Shown: positions 46,941 to 59,400 of the stretch, piece by piece
Position numbering within the stretch: the stretch's first letter is position 1
How the letters are laid out: each line of letters begins with the position of its first letter
Assembly (NCBI GenBank): GCA_036417435.1
Contig: CM070907.1
Location: 59,566,001 to 59,630,000 of the forward strand
DNA length: 64,000 nt
Reading direction: 5' to 3'
From: Inia geoffrensis
Taxonomy: Eukaryota; Chordata; Mammalia; Artiodactyla; Iniidae
Position numbers and translations under genes: made by a program
Notes under the pieces: model-generated
Told to the model about the DNA's origin: nothing
What the model saw: the letters and a program-made list of their open reading frames with translations, nothing else
The model's database searches: none

Positions 46941-47790
46941 GAATGTCTGCTAAAGCCCAGCAATTATGGTACAGGAACAGCAAAGTTGCCAGACTCCTGG
47001 GTAGCTCCCCTGATCTCTGCTCTCCAGGCTTCTTGCATTCTCTTTCTCTCAAGGCCGATGAGATTCAGTGCGCTCATTCAGCAGTTTCTTTTCTTCTGAG
47101 AGTCAGGATGACCTGGCAAAGTCAATCAACTTTGATGATGAATTGTAATACTTCAGGATTTCAGAGATTTTTGAAGTGCGATTTTATGTTTTTATTTGTT
47201 GCCATGATGCTAACTTTACATCTCTTGCCTGGCCCTCAGGATTAAAAATCCTAGATTATTTCTTTTTTACCAAGAGCCGAAAAAAGCCTCATTTCATATA
47301 CATATAAACTGTTTTATCTGTCTACGGCTGCCAAGCACCCCTTTACATATGGAGGGAAATAATTTGTGATTGTCTTGAAAGGTAACAAAGGCATTAAATT
47401 TGTCTGGTTTTTTATGTTTTGTTTTTGGTTCACTGATTATCTTTAGAATCAATTTTCAGATTTTTATCACTTTCATACCATTTTCCTTTTGAGAACTTTT
47501 CTTCCACCTTTATTTGAATTACCTAATTCTTCATACTTTCTCTAGGACATCTTTGCTTATTAAAGAAAATTGGTTTGAACATGATACTTAGCTTACTTTT
47601 TAAAATTATTTTTCAATAAAAATAAAAACTTTATCAAACTATTGGCGTAATCTGTTACAATATTTTGTTCATTTTTTAACACTATAGTCACTTTGTATTT
47701 TGCTTTAAATTTTAATGTTATTATATTTCAGTATAAACATTGCTAGTGATTCCCAGATTTTAGGAAAGGATGTAGCTAGAATAATTGTCA
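46941..47790. other. No feature recognised
   Basis: AT-rich DNA. The 139-codon frame at 46826-47245 begins in the SINE and runs into flanking sequence; it has no domain. Confidence 0.45.
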
Positions 47791-48570
47791 TGTTTTAGAA
47801 TCTGTGGATCATTTTAGCTAAGCAGGGATAACTTTTCCTCCCAAATATTGTTCGCCTATTTAAAATGAAGTGATAATCTTTGTGAAAGCTTTGATTGATA
47901 CATATTAATTAAAATATTAATGTACTTATACAATGTTATAAATATCTGTATATTTGTGTTTTATCAGTATAATTACCTATTATGAATGTATTATTTTATT
48001 TCTTAGCTTTTATTTTATATATTTTGATATTACATGCTTAATACACAAGGATTTAATACCATTTAGTTTGCACCATTGAGTGCCAGTTTTAGAATTATTA
48101 AATGATTCTATTCATTTTAGCTAATGCTCTTTGTCTTAAATTCTTCCTTGTTTTCTATTAGCATTTCCATGCTCAATTGCTTTCTTTTTGTCCATGCGTG
48201 ATAAATTTTATGCATCCTTTTACTTGAAATCTGTCTATGTCATATTTTAGGTGTTTTAAAATTACATTTAGTTTTGTGATTCTTCCTGAAAATATTTCCT
48301 TCCTAATAACAAAATAGGTTAAGGCAGTTTCCTTTACTGTTATCACTGTTATGTGTAGCTTTAATTCTGTCACTTTTTTTTATGTTCTCAGTTTTGCTTT
48401 TTATATTTCTTTTTTGTTGCCTTTGCTTCTTGTCATTTGTCAAGTAGAATCTATATTTGCTTTTTACCTTCTGTAGTGATGTGAAAGGTAATTATCATTT
48501 TTAATTCTACTAGTGGATTTTTATACTTTTCAAAATAACATTTGACTTATTTCCTAACATAAAAATCAAG
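47791..48570 (-). mobile_element. Ancient L1 ORF2 5' (endonuclease region) remnant
   Basis: 'ttctattagcatttccatgc', 'caattgctttctttttgtcc', 'atgcatccttttacttgaaa' and 'tctgtctatgtcatatttta' follow the complement of the ORF2 endonuclease region (the area of the 'HANG..KKAG' text). It is strongly decayed. Confidence 0.5.
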
Positions 48571-48649
48571 ACCAATAACACTTTTTAAAAATTATCTTGT
48601 TCCAAGTCCAACCTTTGCAAAAATTAATTCCTGTTTATGGAATGTACTT

Positions 48650-49215
48650 TCTTAATAGAATTGTAGGGGAGGAAGAGATTTTCCTCTACTCTTTTAAGCT
48701 CTTCTGGCTGGTCTAATAATTTAATTGACATAAGACATATTAACAGGAGAAAATCAAACAAAAGTTTAATAACATGTATATGTGGGAGAGACCCAGGAAA
48801 ACTGAGTAACTCACTAAAATGGTTGAAGTTCTCACCTTCAATACCATCTTCAGCTAAAGACAAAAATAATGTTGGAGGTAGTGGTTTGGGACTTTAAACT
48901 GGAGGATTCACATGGAGATAGAAAAGCAAATGTTTAGTAAACAAATGTTTGCTGGGTCATGCACAGACCATAGGACTCAGAGTTCACTCTTATCTCTAAA
49001 GTTCCCCCCACCACAACTAGCCCATATTCTTCACAGATACCTCTGATAATAGCTCTATTCTGAGAACAGGCCCTTTATATAAATTCTTTTAGGCAGTTAA
49101 GGGGGAGATAGCAAGACAAACTTAGATTTTCTGTTTCTTAAAAATATTCAGCCTAAATTAATCCTTATGCCAAAGAGACATTTTGGGGTGGCAAATGTTG
49201 CTTCCCCACAGTATC
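48650..49215. mobile_element. LTR-like repeat, family not assigned
   Basis: Begins 'ttgtaggggaggaagagatt' and ends 'gacattttggggtggcaaat'. The interior has 'ctggtctaataatttaattg', 'cagatacctctgataatagc' and 'ttctgagaacaggccctt'. The size and ends suit a solo LTR. It shares a motif series with 36190-36640. No coding capacity. Confidence 0.45.
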
Positions 49216-49589
49216 AATATTGGATTTTATATATTCACTACATTTATATTCAGCTTTATGATAATTATTTACATTATTGGTTTCCCTTTTGTGCTTTATA
49301 TTTAATGTGTTCATAATCCGATAGTCTTTCGTACAGAGATACAGCTAGGCTATGTTTTCTATTAATTTTGATTTATATAATAGGCTCAAATATGTATCAA
49401 TGTGTTTTTTCCCATAAGTGTATATTGGTGACACATTTTTTTGAAATTTTACATATTTGAAAGTATCTTTTAGTGTCACATATGAAAGAATTTTAGTTCT
49501 AAATAGAATTTTTGAGAAACAACATTTTTCTTCCAAAATTCACTAACAACTTCTCTATTATTTTTTTTACACACTACCTTTGAAAAAAA
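49216..49589. other. No feature recognised
   Basis: AT-rich spacer between the LTR-like block and an old L1. Confidence 0.45.
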
Positions 49590-50605
49590 TTCTTTGCTGG
49601 TAAGAAGAACACTTAAAATGATATCTACCCTTTTAACAAATTTTGAAGTGCAAAATACTGTATTGTTAAAGGGAGTATGTTGTATAGCATATCTATTTCT
49701 AGTTTATTCAGCAGAAACTTTATGTCCATTGAATAATAACTCCTCCTTTCTTCACCCACCAGTCCCTGGCACCATCTTTCTAGTCTCTTGATTCTATGCA
49801 TTTGACCCTTTTAGATATCTCATATAGGTAGACTCAGGCAGTATTTGTCCTCTTGTGACTGGCTTATTTCATCTAGCATAAGGTCCTTCAAGTCCCTTGT
49901 GTTGTCACAAATGGCAGGATTTTCGTTTTTAAAGCTGAGTGACATTTTAATGTTTGTATATGCCACATATCTTTATCCATTCATCTGTTGATGGACACTT
50001 GGGTAGTTTTCTTATTGTGAATGATGCTGCAGTGAATACAGGAGTGCATATATTTCTTTCAGATCCTGATTTCAGTTATTTTGGATATATATTGAGAAGT
50101 TGAATTGTTGAATCATATAGTAGTTCTATTTTTTTTTTTCTTTGAGAAATCTCCATGATGTGCTCCATAGTTGCTTCATTATTTTACATTTCCACCAACA
50201 GTGCACAGGGGCACAAATTTCTCCACATCCTCTCTAACAGTTACTGTCTTTTGGGTTTTTTTGGTTTATTTATTTATTTGTTTTGCTTTGTTTTTTTGGT
50301 AATAGCTCTCCTAACAGGTTTAAAGTCATATCTCATTGTTTTGATTTGAATTTTCCTGATGATTAGTTGAGCACCTTTTCATATACTTGTTGCCCATTTT
50401 TATATCTTCTTTAGAAAAATGTTTATTCAGTGTTCTTTCCCCATTTTTCAATATAGTTATTGGTTTCTTGCTATTGAGTTGTAGTTCAACCAAAATAATT
50501 GAACTACAACAAAATTGAATCAAAATTGAATTGCAAAGACAGCGTGTAGAATTGGAAAAAATATTTGCAAATCCTATATCTGATAAGGGATTAATTGCCT
50601 TCAGT
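49590..50605 (-). mobile_element. Old L1 with inverted 5' end
   Basis: 49590-50477 is reverse-complement L1: 3' UTR-like sequence, 'tttatccattcatctgttga', 'atttccaccaacagtgcaca' and 'agaaaaatgtttattcagtg', that is, ORF2 C-terminus outward. At about 50526-50595 the text switches to the plus orientation ('ggaaaaaatatttgcaaatc', 'ctatatctgataagggatta'), which is the adjacent ORF2 segment inverted. A perfect hairpin lies at the switch (50478-50510). This fits an ancient twin-priming event. Confidence 0.7.
50478..50510. repeat. Perfect 12-bp inverted repeat at the inversion point
   Basis: gttgtagttcaa at 50478-50489 and its exact complement at 50499-50510, with a 9-base loop. The left arm is the L1 'ttgagttgtagttc' text, so the right arm looks like a snap-back copy made at the breakpoint. 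Confidence 0.85.
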
Positions 50606-51322
50606 GTTAAAAAAAATTTCCTTCCTCAATCTCCACCATTTGCTAGTATTTAGTGGGAGAGAAATACAGGCAATGTTAAAAGTTATTATGACTTTAAGCT
50701 CCTGGATATGAATTTATAATGTCATTATTTCCTCCTATTATGAGCTGCTACTAATTCCTTGTCTCTGTTCTTCCTTGCAGCACTTCCCACTATAACAACT
50801 TTACCTATCTCTTTCCTGCTACTGTAATCCCAAATCTAACCCTAATTCGAATATAACTGCTTTTCAGGGAAGGCAACAGCTTCCTGGCACATTATAGGCT
50901 AAGGGTGTTCCTTTGCTGGGTAATTTTTTTAAGGAGAAGGGTACACCATCAATCAGAGACAAATGTAGAGAACATCCCAACTGCTAGGATGTTGTCCTAT
51001 TTCAGGTGAGCTTATGGGGTAAGGGGTAGAATCTTTCTAAAAGAGTGGATGAGTGAATAGCAGGAGCCAATTTACTCAGATGTAAGTGTGGAGGAATAAA
51101 TGGATATATTGGGAAAGGCATAATGCTAGAGTTGGGGTGTTAGCCTAAGGGCTTGAAGGAAGGGGTTTTGTTCTTTAAATGTCTAAGATCCTTTCCTGAT
51201 GACAATTCAGTTCTTAGTACTGGCAGTCAAATAACAATAAAGATAGAATCTATGGTATAAGCACTTGGTCATGTGCCCCCAAAGGAAAGCCAAATATAAT
51301 ATGCTAATTTACAGGAGGTCCT

Positions 51323-51353
<31 letters not shown>

Positions 51354-53129
51354 AAGTTTCTTAATCGCTCATGAATTCCAAGATGCTTGGAGCAATTTAC
51401 CTTATTCTCTAGTGTGTTTCTGACTTGTGAGTTATTCTGTCTTTTAGCATTAATATTGAATAGCAATGATCTATGAACTATGCATTTTGTGCATGGTTGT
51501 ATATGTGTGTGTACGTGTTATTTTACAGAAAGAATATTCATCAGACACTAGCTGAGATAGAACGTAGAGGCTACCAATTGTAACTGATAGATCAGTTACA
51601 TCACATCATGACTGATTATTAGAAATAAGAAAACATGAAAGTCACATGTGTTTCTATGTTCCTGATTGGGTTCCCGAAAGGATAATGCACAGTTAAATAC
51701 AGTATAATGAGTCAGGAAAGAAAGCAGGTTTATGGAAAATGACAGAGTCTAGACTTGGAGCATTTCTAGTCACCATGTATAATTATGTCAATTATTACCT
51801 CAAAAGAAGTTCTCTTAGTCAATCTCCTTTTAATACATCCATCAGAATAACTGTTCTCTCCATAAAGCATTGAACATATACCCAAACTACCACTGAATGT
51901 GTGTAACAACAGGTTACTCTCCAGTTCACCCCTATACTTCTCCCAACACATAAGCCAAACAAGGATTCTCAGGTGAGTGTAAGTTGCATTTGTTTCCAAC
52001 CTCACTCTTGCCACTTGTACTCACCATTGAGTAAGTAATACATTAAAATATCGGTGCAGAAATAAGACACATTATTTCTATATCAATGGATGACTTAGAT
52101 TAAATTAAATTAAGCAACTAAAAATGCTAGGGAATATGTTTTGGAAATGTTAATTAAAAATCTTGAAATATTCTGCATTTAGATTTATGCTGTAGTATCG
52201 TTTTAAAGAATTAAAATGAAACTAGACAAGATTCACAGACAAAAAAACAGACCACAGTCCAATTGTGTGACCCATATTTCATGAAAAGTCCTTGGCCTTA
52301 TAGAAAAAAGAGTGTGAATAAAGGTGCATTTATATATTTGAAGTTAAAAGGTTTGTGTTCTGTTATATGATTCCTCATTTATTCAGTCTTTTCAATTAAC
52401 GGGCCAAGTACTGTACTTGATCATAGTGATTAGAAGGTCTTCCATGTAATTAAATCATCTTTGTTTGAGGAAATTGCTGCCCAGAGTCATTATGCCTCAG
52501 AAAAAACTTATTCTCTTCTTGTCAGCTCCATATTTGTTATTCATGTGGAGAAGGTTTCTAACCTATAAATTGTTTTCTTAAGTCGTATTCCATTGTGGAA
52601 AATGTTTGCAAAAAGAAAGCCGTATTTCTATTCCTAACTTCCATCCCCCATGTCTCCCAGTCTGCTGTGTTGTTTTCAACAGCTTTGGTACAAGAGTACA
52701 AGAAATAACATTAAAATCAAAAACATCTCTCTGAATCATATCAATGTTGAGATTGGCTAGCAATATTGAAAGCTGCTGGTGAATTGTCATCTGTAGGTTG
52801 AAATCTAATTTCTTGATCTGAACTGTTCTTGATACTATATCTCACATTTGGAAAGGGTATTTTTGTCCCCCAAACATTCACTAATTGTCATCTTGGTTAC
52901 TAAAAGGATGGAACTAAAGAAAAACTCAAAAATTCTTTACAGTGTTTGAACATTAAATTAACATTTGGTCATCTTGCTTGAAAAAGATAATGCTTTCTAA
53001 ACATCTAAGAAAATTTAGAAACTGAATATATTTTATTTTTAAATCTCCACTTCATTTTTAGAAAGGACAAGTAAAAGTAATATGTATCCTTTGTAGAATC
53101 AGAGCATCTTAGAATTTGAGAGGTTTTTT
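50606..53129. other. Unassigned DNA
   Basis: About 2.5 kb with no gene or nameable repeat apart from a (GT)n run at 51327-51353. An 82-codon minus frame at 52014-51766 and a 70-codon one at 52790-52578 have no recognised domain. Confidence 0.45.
51327..51353 (+). repeat. (GT)n microsatellite
   Basis: Thirteen uninterrupted GT units or so; likely polymorphic. Confidence 0.95.
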
Positions 53130-53690
53130 TTTTTAGGTATCTTTTACATACATAAAGCTCAGATCTTAAGTGTATTCTTTAATCAGTTTTGATGAATGAT
53201 GTGAGGACACATCAATTTCATTTTGATAAATAATATGAAGACACATAACATTTCACGTGCCTCTTCCTAGATAATCCTCCTCCTAGAAAGACCAATAATA
53301 TGATTTCATTCACCATAAACTAATTTTGCCTGTTCTTCAATTTAATATTAATGGGGAAATATAGCATGTATATTTTGTGTCCTATTTCACTCAGTATAAT
53401 ATTTTGAATGTTCATTCATGTTTTGTCATTAATCAGAAGTCTGTTCCTTTTTATAAATTCACATACACCATTTCTTTTCTTCATTCTCATACTGATGGAC
53501 ATTGGGATCTTTCAAGTTTAAGGCTAGTATGAACAACACTTTGTGAACTTTTTTTGTATAAGGTTTTTTGTGGACATGGGTTTTTCTTCGGTTATATACT
53601 TAGAAGCAGAAATTCTAGGTAATAAGGCAGATGTGTATGTAACTTTTTCAGAAAATAAATGAATTTTTGAAGTGATTGTACTTTTTGTGG
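53130..53690 (-). mobile_element. Ancient L1, segment 1 of 4 (3' part)
   Basis: 'tcactcagtataatattttg', 'atactgatggacattgggat' and 'ggttatatacttagaagcag' are the complement of old L1 ORF2 3' sequence. The element resumes at 54481, 55266 and 62328. It is the host of every insertion up to 62770. Confidence 0.7.
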
Positions 53691-54480
53691 TAGGGTAGGA
53701 TGAAGCCTGCTCAAAGAGATCTAGAACCTAACCCTGAGAACTGGTGAATAAATACCTTATATAGCAAATATAACTTTGCCAATGTGATTAGGTTAAGTAT
53801 ATTGAGATGGGGAGATTATTCAGTGTTATCCTGGTGGTCCAAACATAATCATATAAAATCTTAAAAGTGGAAGAGGAAGGCAGAGTCGGTCAGAAATGTG
53901 GCAATGGAAATAGAGGCAGGAAAGATTACAAGCATGAGAGAAACTTGATCTACTTTTGCTGGATTTGAGATGGAAGAGGTTCACAAGGCAAGGAGTATGA
54001 GCTGCTTCGAGAAACTGAGGATAGCTCTCAATTCATAGCCAGCACGGAAATAGTGACCTCATTCATAAGCAACAAGGAGTTGAATTCTTCCAACAACCTA
54101 AATAAGAAATGAAATGGATTCTCACCCAGGTCCTCCAGAAAGTAATACAGTCCTCTAACCACATCAGACCTCTGACCTACAAAACTGTACGATAATAAAT
54201 TTGTGGTATTTTTTTTTTTTTTTTTTGCAGTACGTGGGCCTCTCACTGTTGTGGCCTCTCCCATTGCGGAGCACAGGCTCCTGACGCGCAGGCTCAGCCG
54301 CCATGGCTCACGGGCCCAGCCGCTCCGCGGCATGTGGGATCTGCCCGGACCGGGGCACGAACCTGCGTCCCCTGCATCGGCAGGTGGACTCCCAACCACT
54401 GCGCCACCAGGGAAGCCTGAATTTGTGTTATTTTAAGCCCAAAGTGTATAGTAATTTGTTACACAAACAATAGAAAAACA
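53691..54480 (+). mobile_element. MLT1-type LTR inside the ancient L1, split by a SINE
   Basis: The LTR reads 'taggatgaagcctgc'-like start, 'cctggtggtccaaacataat', 'gcaatggaaatagaggcagg', then 'gacctacaaaactgtacgat', 'aataaatttgtg' and, after the SINE, 'ttattttaagcccaaagtgt' and 'aatttgttacacaaacaata'. This is the MLT1 order (ERVL-MaLR). ORF2 text of the ancient L1 stops on its left and resumes on its right. Confidence 0.75.
54198..54434 (-). mobile_element. CHR-2-like SINE inside the MLT1 LTR
   Basis: Body about 54213-54418, minus strand, with 'gcatgtgggatctgcccgga', 'cccaaccactgcgccaccag' and 'ggaagcc'. The direct repeat aatttgtgKtatttt lies at 54198-54212 and 54420-54434 with one mismatch. 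Removing it restores the MLT1 3' end. Confidence 0.92.
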
Positions 54481-54849
54481 TCAGACTATTTTCAAAATTC
54501 CACCAATAATGTACAAGAGGTCCAGTTGCTACAGATTTTCTCCAACATTTGGTGGTTTCCTTCTATTTCATTTTAGCTATTCTAGTGAATGTATATTGAC
54601 ATCTCATCTGATTTTAACTTGCATTTTCCTGATGTCTAATAATATTAATAATATTTTCATGTGCTTATTTCACATGTATCTTTTTTTGTGAGACGTGCTC
54701 AAGCTCAAAACATTTCTTATTATTATTGCATGATTCATATTTTTATTATTGAGGTATATTTCTGTAAATATTGTGGATTCAAGTTCTTTATCAGATATGT
54801 TTTACAAAAGTTTTTCCCAGGCTGTGAGTTATCTTTCATTTCCACAACA
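54481..54849 (-). mobile_element. Ancient L1, segment 2 of 4
   Basis: 'caaaattccaccaataatgt', 'tttctccaacatttggtggt' and 'tgcattttcctgatgtctaa' continue the ORF2 3' text interrupted at 53690, in register. Confidence 0.75.
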
Positions 54850-55265
54850 GAATCTTGAGAAGAGTAGTGGCACATAAAAACAAATCTGGATTTAAAGAAA
54901 GACACACTTTACTCAGGATAGAGACTATTGCAATAGGGAAAACTCTGATCTTAGAGATCTGCAAGGAACTCAAAATCAAAAAAAAAAAAAAAAAAAAGGC
55001 TTTTCTTTTATAGAGTGGGGTTAAGAAGTGAGGGAGGAGAAATAAGGCAAAGGAGAGAAAATGATCAGCAGTACCTGACAGGGAACGTATCTTGCTTCAA
55101 TAAGCCACTTCTTGGGATTAGTTAATAAGGGGCTCTGTTCTCTGTTAATATTTTCTCAGACTTGGGATAAGCAGAGTTCAGGGGCCTATCGGGAGGAGAA
55201 AGTCTGACTAAAGTTTGGTTATAGCAAAGCAAAAGGTAAGAAATGGTCTATCGTGAACACTTGAC
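54850..55265. mobile_element. LTR-like insertion in the ancient L1, family not assigned
   Basis: A block unlike L1 between two L1 segments: 'gtggcacataaaaacaaatc', 'ggatagagactattgcaata', a 19-base A run at about 54977-54996, 'aataagccacttcttgggat' and 'ggatagagac'-type text. The ends are not sharply defined. The sequence resembles an old ERV LTR or internal fragment; I cannot name it. Confidence 0.4.
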
Positions 55266-56095
55266 TAGTAGAAGATTTTTAAATATTGAGGTCCAATTTA
55301 TTCATTTTCCTTCTGTCAATAGTGTATCTTTTGTTTTCTCTAAGAAATCTTTGTCTACCCTAACTTAGTGAGAAATCCTTCTAAAATTTCTTCTAACATT
55401 GTTTTATATTTTACACTTAGGTCTATGATCTATCTCATATTGATGTCATAAATGGTTAGTTAAGGGTCAAGTTTTCTTTAATCCATATAAACAGTCAGTT
55501 TTGCTGCCACCAGTTGTTGAAGAAAGTTCTCTTTGAATAGCTTTGGCAATCTTGTCAAAAATTCTGACTATATTTGTGCAGATTAATTCTGGACTCCTTA
55601 TTCTGTTCCATTGATTTTTTTCCCCCCTGCTTTCACCAATATCACATAGCATTACTGTAGCTTTAAAGTAAGTCTTGATGTCAGTAAGTGGTTAGTGTAA
55701 CTCTTATGTTTCTTTCTTTTTATTTTTAAGATTATTTTAGCTAGTCTAGGTTCTTTGCCTCTCCAAATAAATTTTCAAATGAGCTTGTAAATTTCTACAA
55801 AATACCTGCTGATATTTTTATTGCGATTGTACCAAATCTATAGATGAATTTGAGAAAATCTGACCATTCATCACACTGAATATTCTGATCTGTGGTTTAT
55901 TGCATAACTCACAGTTTTTTTACATCTTGTTTTGATCTTGTCCACAATGTAGGAAGAAATTTAATATTTCATGATAGTCTATGATATCAGCTTTAGGTTT
56001 TTCCACTATTTATCAGATTGAGGAAGTTTCTTTCCATTCAGGTTTACTGAAGATTTTATATCATGAGTTTTTGTTGTTTCTTGCAGAAAGCTTTC
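55266..56095 (-). mobile_element. Ancient L1, segment 3 of 4
   Basis: 'gaggtccaatttattcattt', 'gttttgctgccaccagttgt', 'ggactccttattctgttcca' and 'ttactgaagattttatatca' run through the ORF2 thumb toward the RT core. The text breaks at 'aagctttctctgc' and resumes at 62328. Confidence 0.8.
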
Positions 56096-56489
56096 TCTGC
56101 AAAATTTTTAATTGACATATAGTTGACTTATAATGTTGTATTAATTACTACTGTACAGCAAAGTGATTCAATTATACATATATACATATACATTTTTTTA
56201 ATATTCCTTTTCATTATGGCTTCTCATAGGATATTGACTATAGTTCTCTATTCTATATAGTAGGACCTTATTGTTTATCCAGTCTATATATAAAAGCTTA
56301 CATCTGCTAACCCCAAACTCCCACTCCATCCCTCCCCCAAGCCCCTCCCTCTTCACAACCACCAGTCTGTTCTCTATGTCCCTGATTCTGTTTCATAGAT
56401 AGGTTCATCTGTGTCATATTTTAGAGTCCATATATAAGTGAAATAATATGGTATTTGTCTTTCTCTTTCTGACTTCACTTAGCATGATA

Positions 56490-59400
56490 ATATCTAGTTA
56501 CATCCATGTTGCTGCAAATGGAATTGTTTCATTCTTTTTTTATGGCTAATAGTATTCCATTGTATTTATGTACCACATCTTTATCCATTCATCTGTCAAT
56601 GGAAATTTAGGTTGTTTCCACATGTTGGCTATTGTGAATAGTGCTGCTGTGAACATAGGGGTGCATGTTTCTTTTTGAATTATAGGTTTGTCAGGATATA
56701 TGCCCAGGAGTGGTATTGCTGCATCATATGGGTATTTTATTTTTAGTTTTCCGAGGAATCTCCATACTGTTTTCCACAGTGACTGCACCAATTTGCATTC
56801 CCACTAACAGTGTAGGAAGGTACCCTTTTCTCCACACACGCTCCGCATTTATTATTTGTAGACTTTTTAAATGATGGCCATTCTGACTGGTGATGTGAGG
56901 TGGTACCCCATTGTAGTTTTGATTTGCATTTCTCTAATAATTAGCGATGTTGAGCATCTTTTCATGTGCCTATTGGCCATCTGAATGTCTTCTTTGGAGA
57001 AATGTCTATTTAGGTTTTCTGCCCATTTTTGGATTGGTTGTTTGTTTTTTTCATTCTTGAGTTGTGTGAGCTGTTTGTACATTTTGAAAATTAATCCCTT
57101 GTCAGTTGCATCATTTGCAAATATTTTATCCAATTCTGTAGGTTGTCTTTTCATTTTATTTATGGTTACCTTTGCTGTGCAAAAGCTTGTAAGTGTGACT
57201 AGGTCCCATTTGTTTATTTTTTTAATTTCTATTGCTTTGGGAGACTGACCTAAGAAAACATTGGTACGATTTATACAAAGATTATTTTGCCTGTGTTCTC
57301 TTCTAGGAGTTTTATGGTGTCATGTCTTATGTTTAACTCTTTAAGGCATTTTGAGTTTCTTTTTCTGTAGGGTGTGAGGGTGTGTTCTAACTTCATTGAT
57401 TTACATGCAGCTGTCCAACTTTCCCAACACCACTTGCTGAAGAGACTGTCTTTTTCCCATCATATATTCTTTCCTCTTTTGTCATAGATTAATTGACTGC
57501 ATGTGTTTGGGTTTATTTCTGGACTCTCTATTCTGTTCCATTGATCCATATGTCTGTTTTTGTGCCAATACCATGCTGTTTTGATTACTGTAGCTTTGTA
57601 GTATTGTCTGAAGTCTGGGAGGGTTATGCCTCCTGCTCTGTTCTTTTTCTTCAGGATTGCTTTGGCAATTTTGGCCTTTTATGGTTCCATATGAGTTTTA
57701 GGGTTATTTGTTCTAGTTCTGTGAAAAATGTCATGGGTGATTTTATACGGACTGCATTAAATCTGTAGACTGCTTTGGGCAGTATGGTCATTTTTAACGA
57801 TATTCTTCCAATCCAAGAGCATGGGATATCTTTCTATCTCTTTCAATCATCTTCAGTATCTTTTATTAATGTTTTATAGTTCTCAGCATATAAGTCTTTC
57901 ACCTCCTTGGTCAGGTTTATTCCCAAATATTTTTTTTTTTACATTCCCTTTCTAATATTTCATTGTTGGTGTAAATAAATGCAACCAATAGTATATGTTA
58001 ATTTTGTATCTGCTACCTTACTGAATTTATCAGTCTAGTAGTTTATGTGTGGTGTCTTTAGGGATTTCTATATAAAGTAGCATATCATCTGCAGATAATG
58101 ACAATTTTACCTCTTCCCTTCCAATTTGGATAACTTTTATTTCTTTTTCTTGTCTGACTGTTGTGGCTAAGACTTCCAATACTCTGTTGAATAGAAGAGG
58201 TGAGAGTGGTCATTTTGTCTTCTTCCAGATTTTAACAGGAAGCTTTTCAGCTTTTCACCATTGAGTATTATATTGGCTGGGGGGTTGTCATAAATAGCTT
58301 TTATTATCTTGAGATATGTTCCCTTTATACTCACTTTGGTAAGAGTTTTTATCATGAATGGATGTTGAATTTTGTCAAATGCTTTTTTTGGACCTATTGA
58401 GATGATCATGTGGTTTTTGCTTTTCTTTTGTTTATGTGGTATATCACATTGTTTGATTTGCATATGTTGAACCATCCTTATGAACTTGAGATGAATTGCA
58501 CTTGGTCGTGGTGTATGATCTTTTTTTATGTACTGTTGGATTTCATTTGCTAATATTTGTTGAGGATCCTTGTATCTATATTCATCAAAATACCGGCCTG
58601 TAATTATCTTTTTTGTGGTGTCTTTGTCTGGTTTTGATTTCAGGGTGATTGTGGCTTCATGGATTGTCTTTGGAAGTGTTCCCTCCTCTTCAATCTTTTG
58701 GAAGAGTTTGAGCAGAATCAGTATAACTTCTTTGTATGTTTGGTAGAATTCGCCTGTGAAGACATCTGGTCGTTATTTTGTTTATAGGGAGTTTTTATTT
58801 ATTTATTTAATTTTTTTTTTTTTTTTTTTTTGCGGTACATGGGCCTTTCACTGTTGTGGCCTCTCCCATTGTGGAGCACAGGCTCCGGATGCGCAGGCTC
58901 AGCGGCCATGGCTCACGAGCCCAGCCATTCCATGGCATGTGGGATCTTCCCAGACCGGGACACGAACCCGTGTCCCCTGCATCAGCAGGTGGACTCTCAA
59001 CCACTGCACCACTAGGGAAGCCCAAGGGGAGTTTTTAAATTACAGATTCTATTTCACTTCTAGTGATTGGTCTGTTCAAATTATCTATTTCTTCTTGATT
59101 CAATTTTGGTGAGCTGTATGTTTCTAGAAACTTGTTCATTTTTTCTAGATTGTCAAATTTGTTGACATATAACTGTTCATAGTATTTCTTTTTTTTTTTT
59201 GGTATTTCTGCAGTATCAGTTGTTATGTTTCCTTTTTCACTTCTTATTTTCTTTATTTGGGTTCTCTTTTTTTTCTTCTTGGTGAGCTGGCCAGAGGTTT
59301 GTCAATCTTGTTTATCCTTTCAAAGAACCTGCTCTTGGTTTTATTGATTTTTGTCTATTGTTTTTTAATTTCTATTTTATTTCCTTTGTAATCTTTATTA

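Noticed and set aside
46826..47245. A 139-codon frame partly outside a SINE
   Set aside because: It starts in the SINE and A-tail (a poly-lysine stretch) and reads through into flanking DNA; there is no domain.
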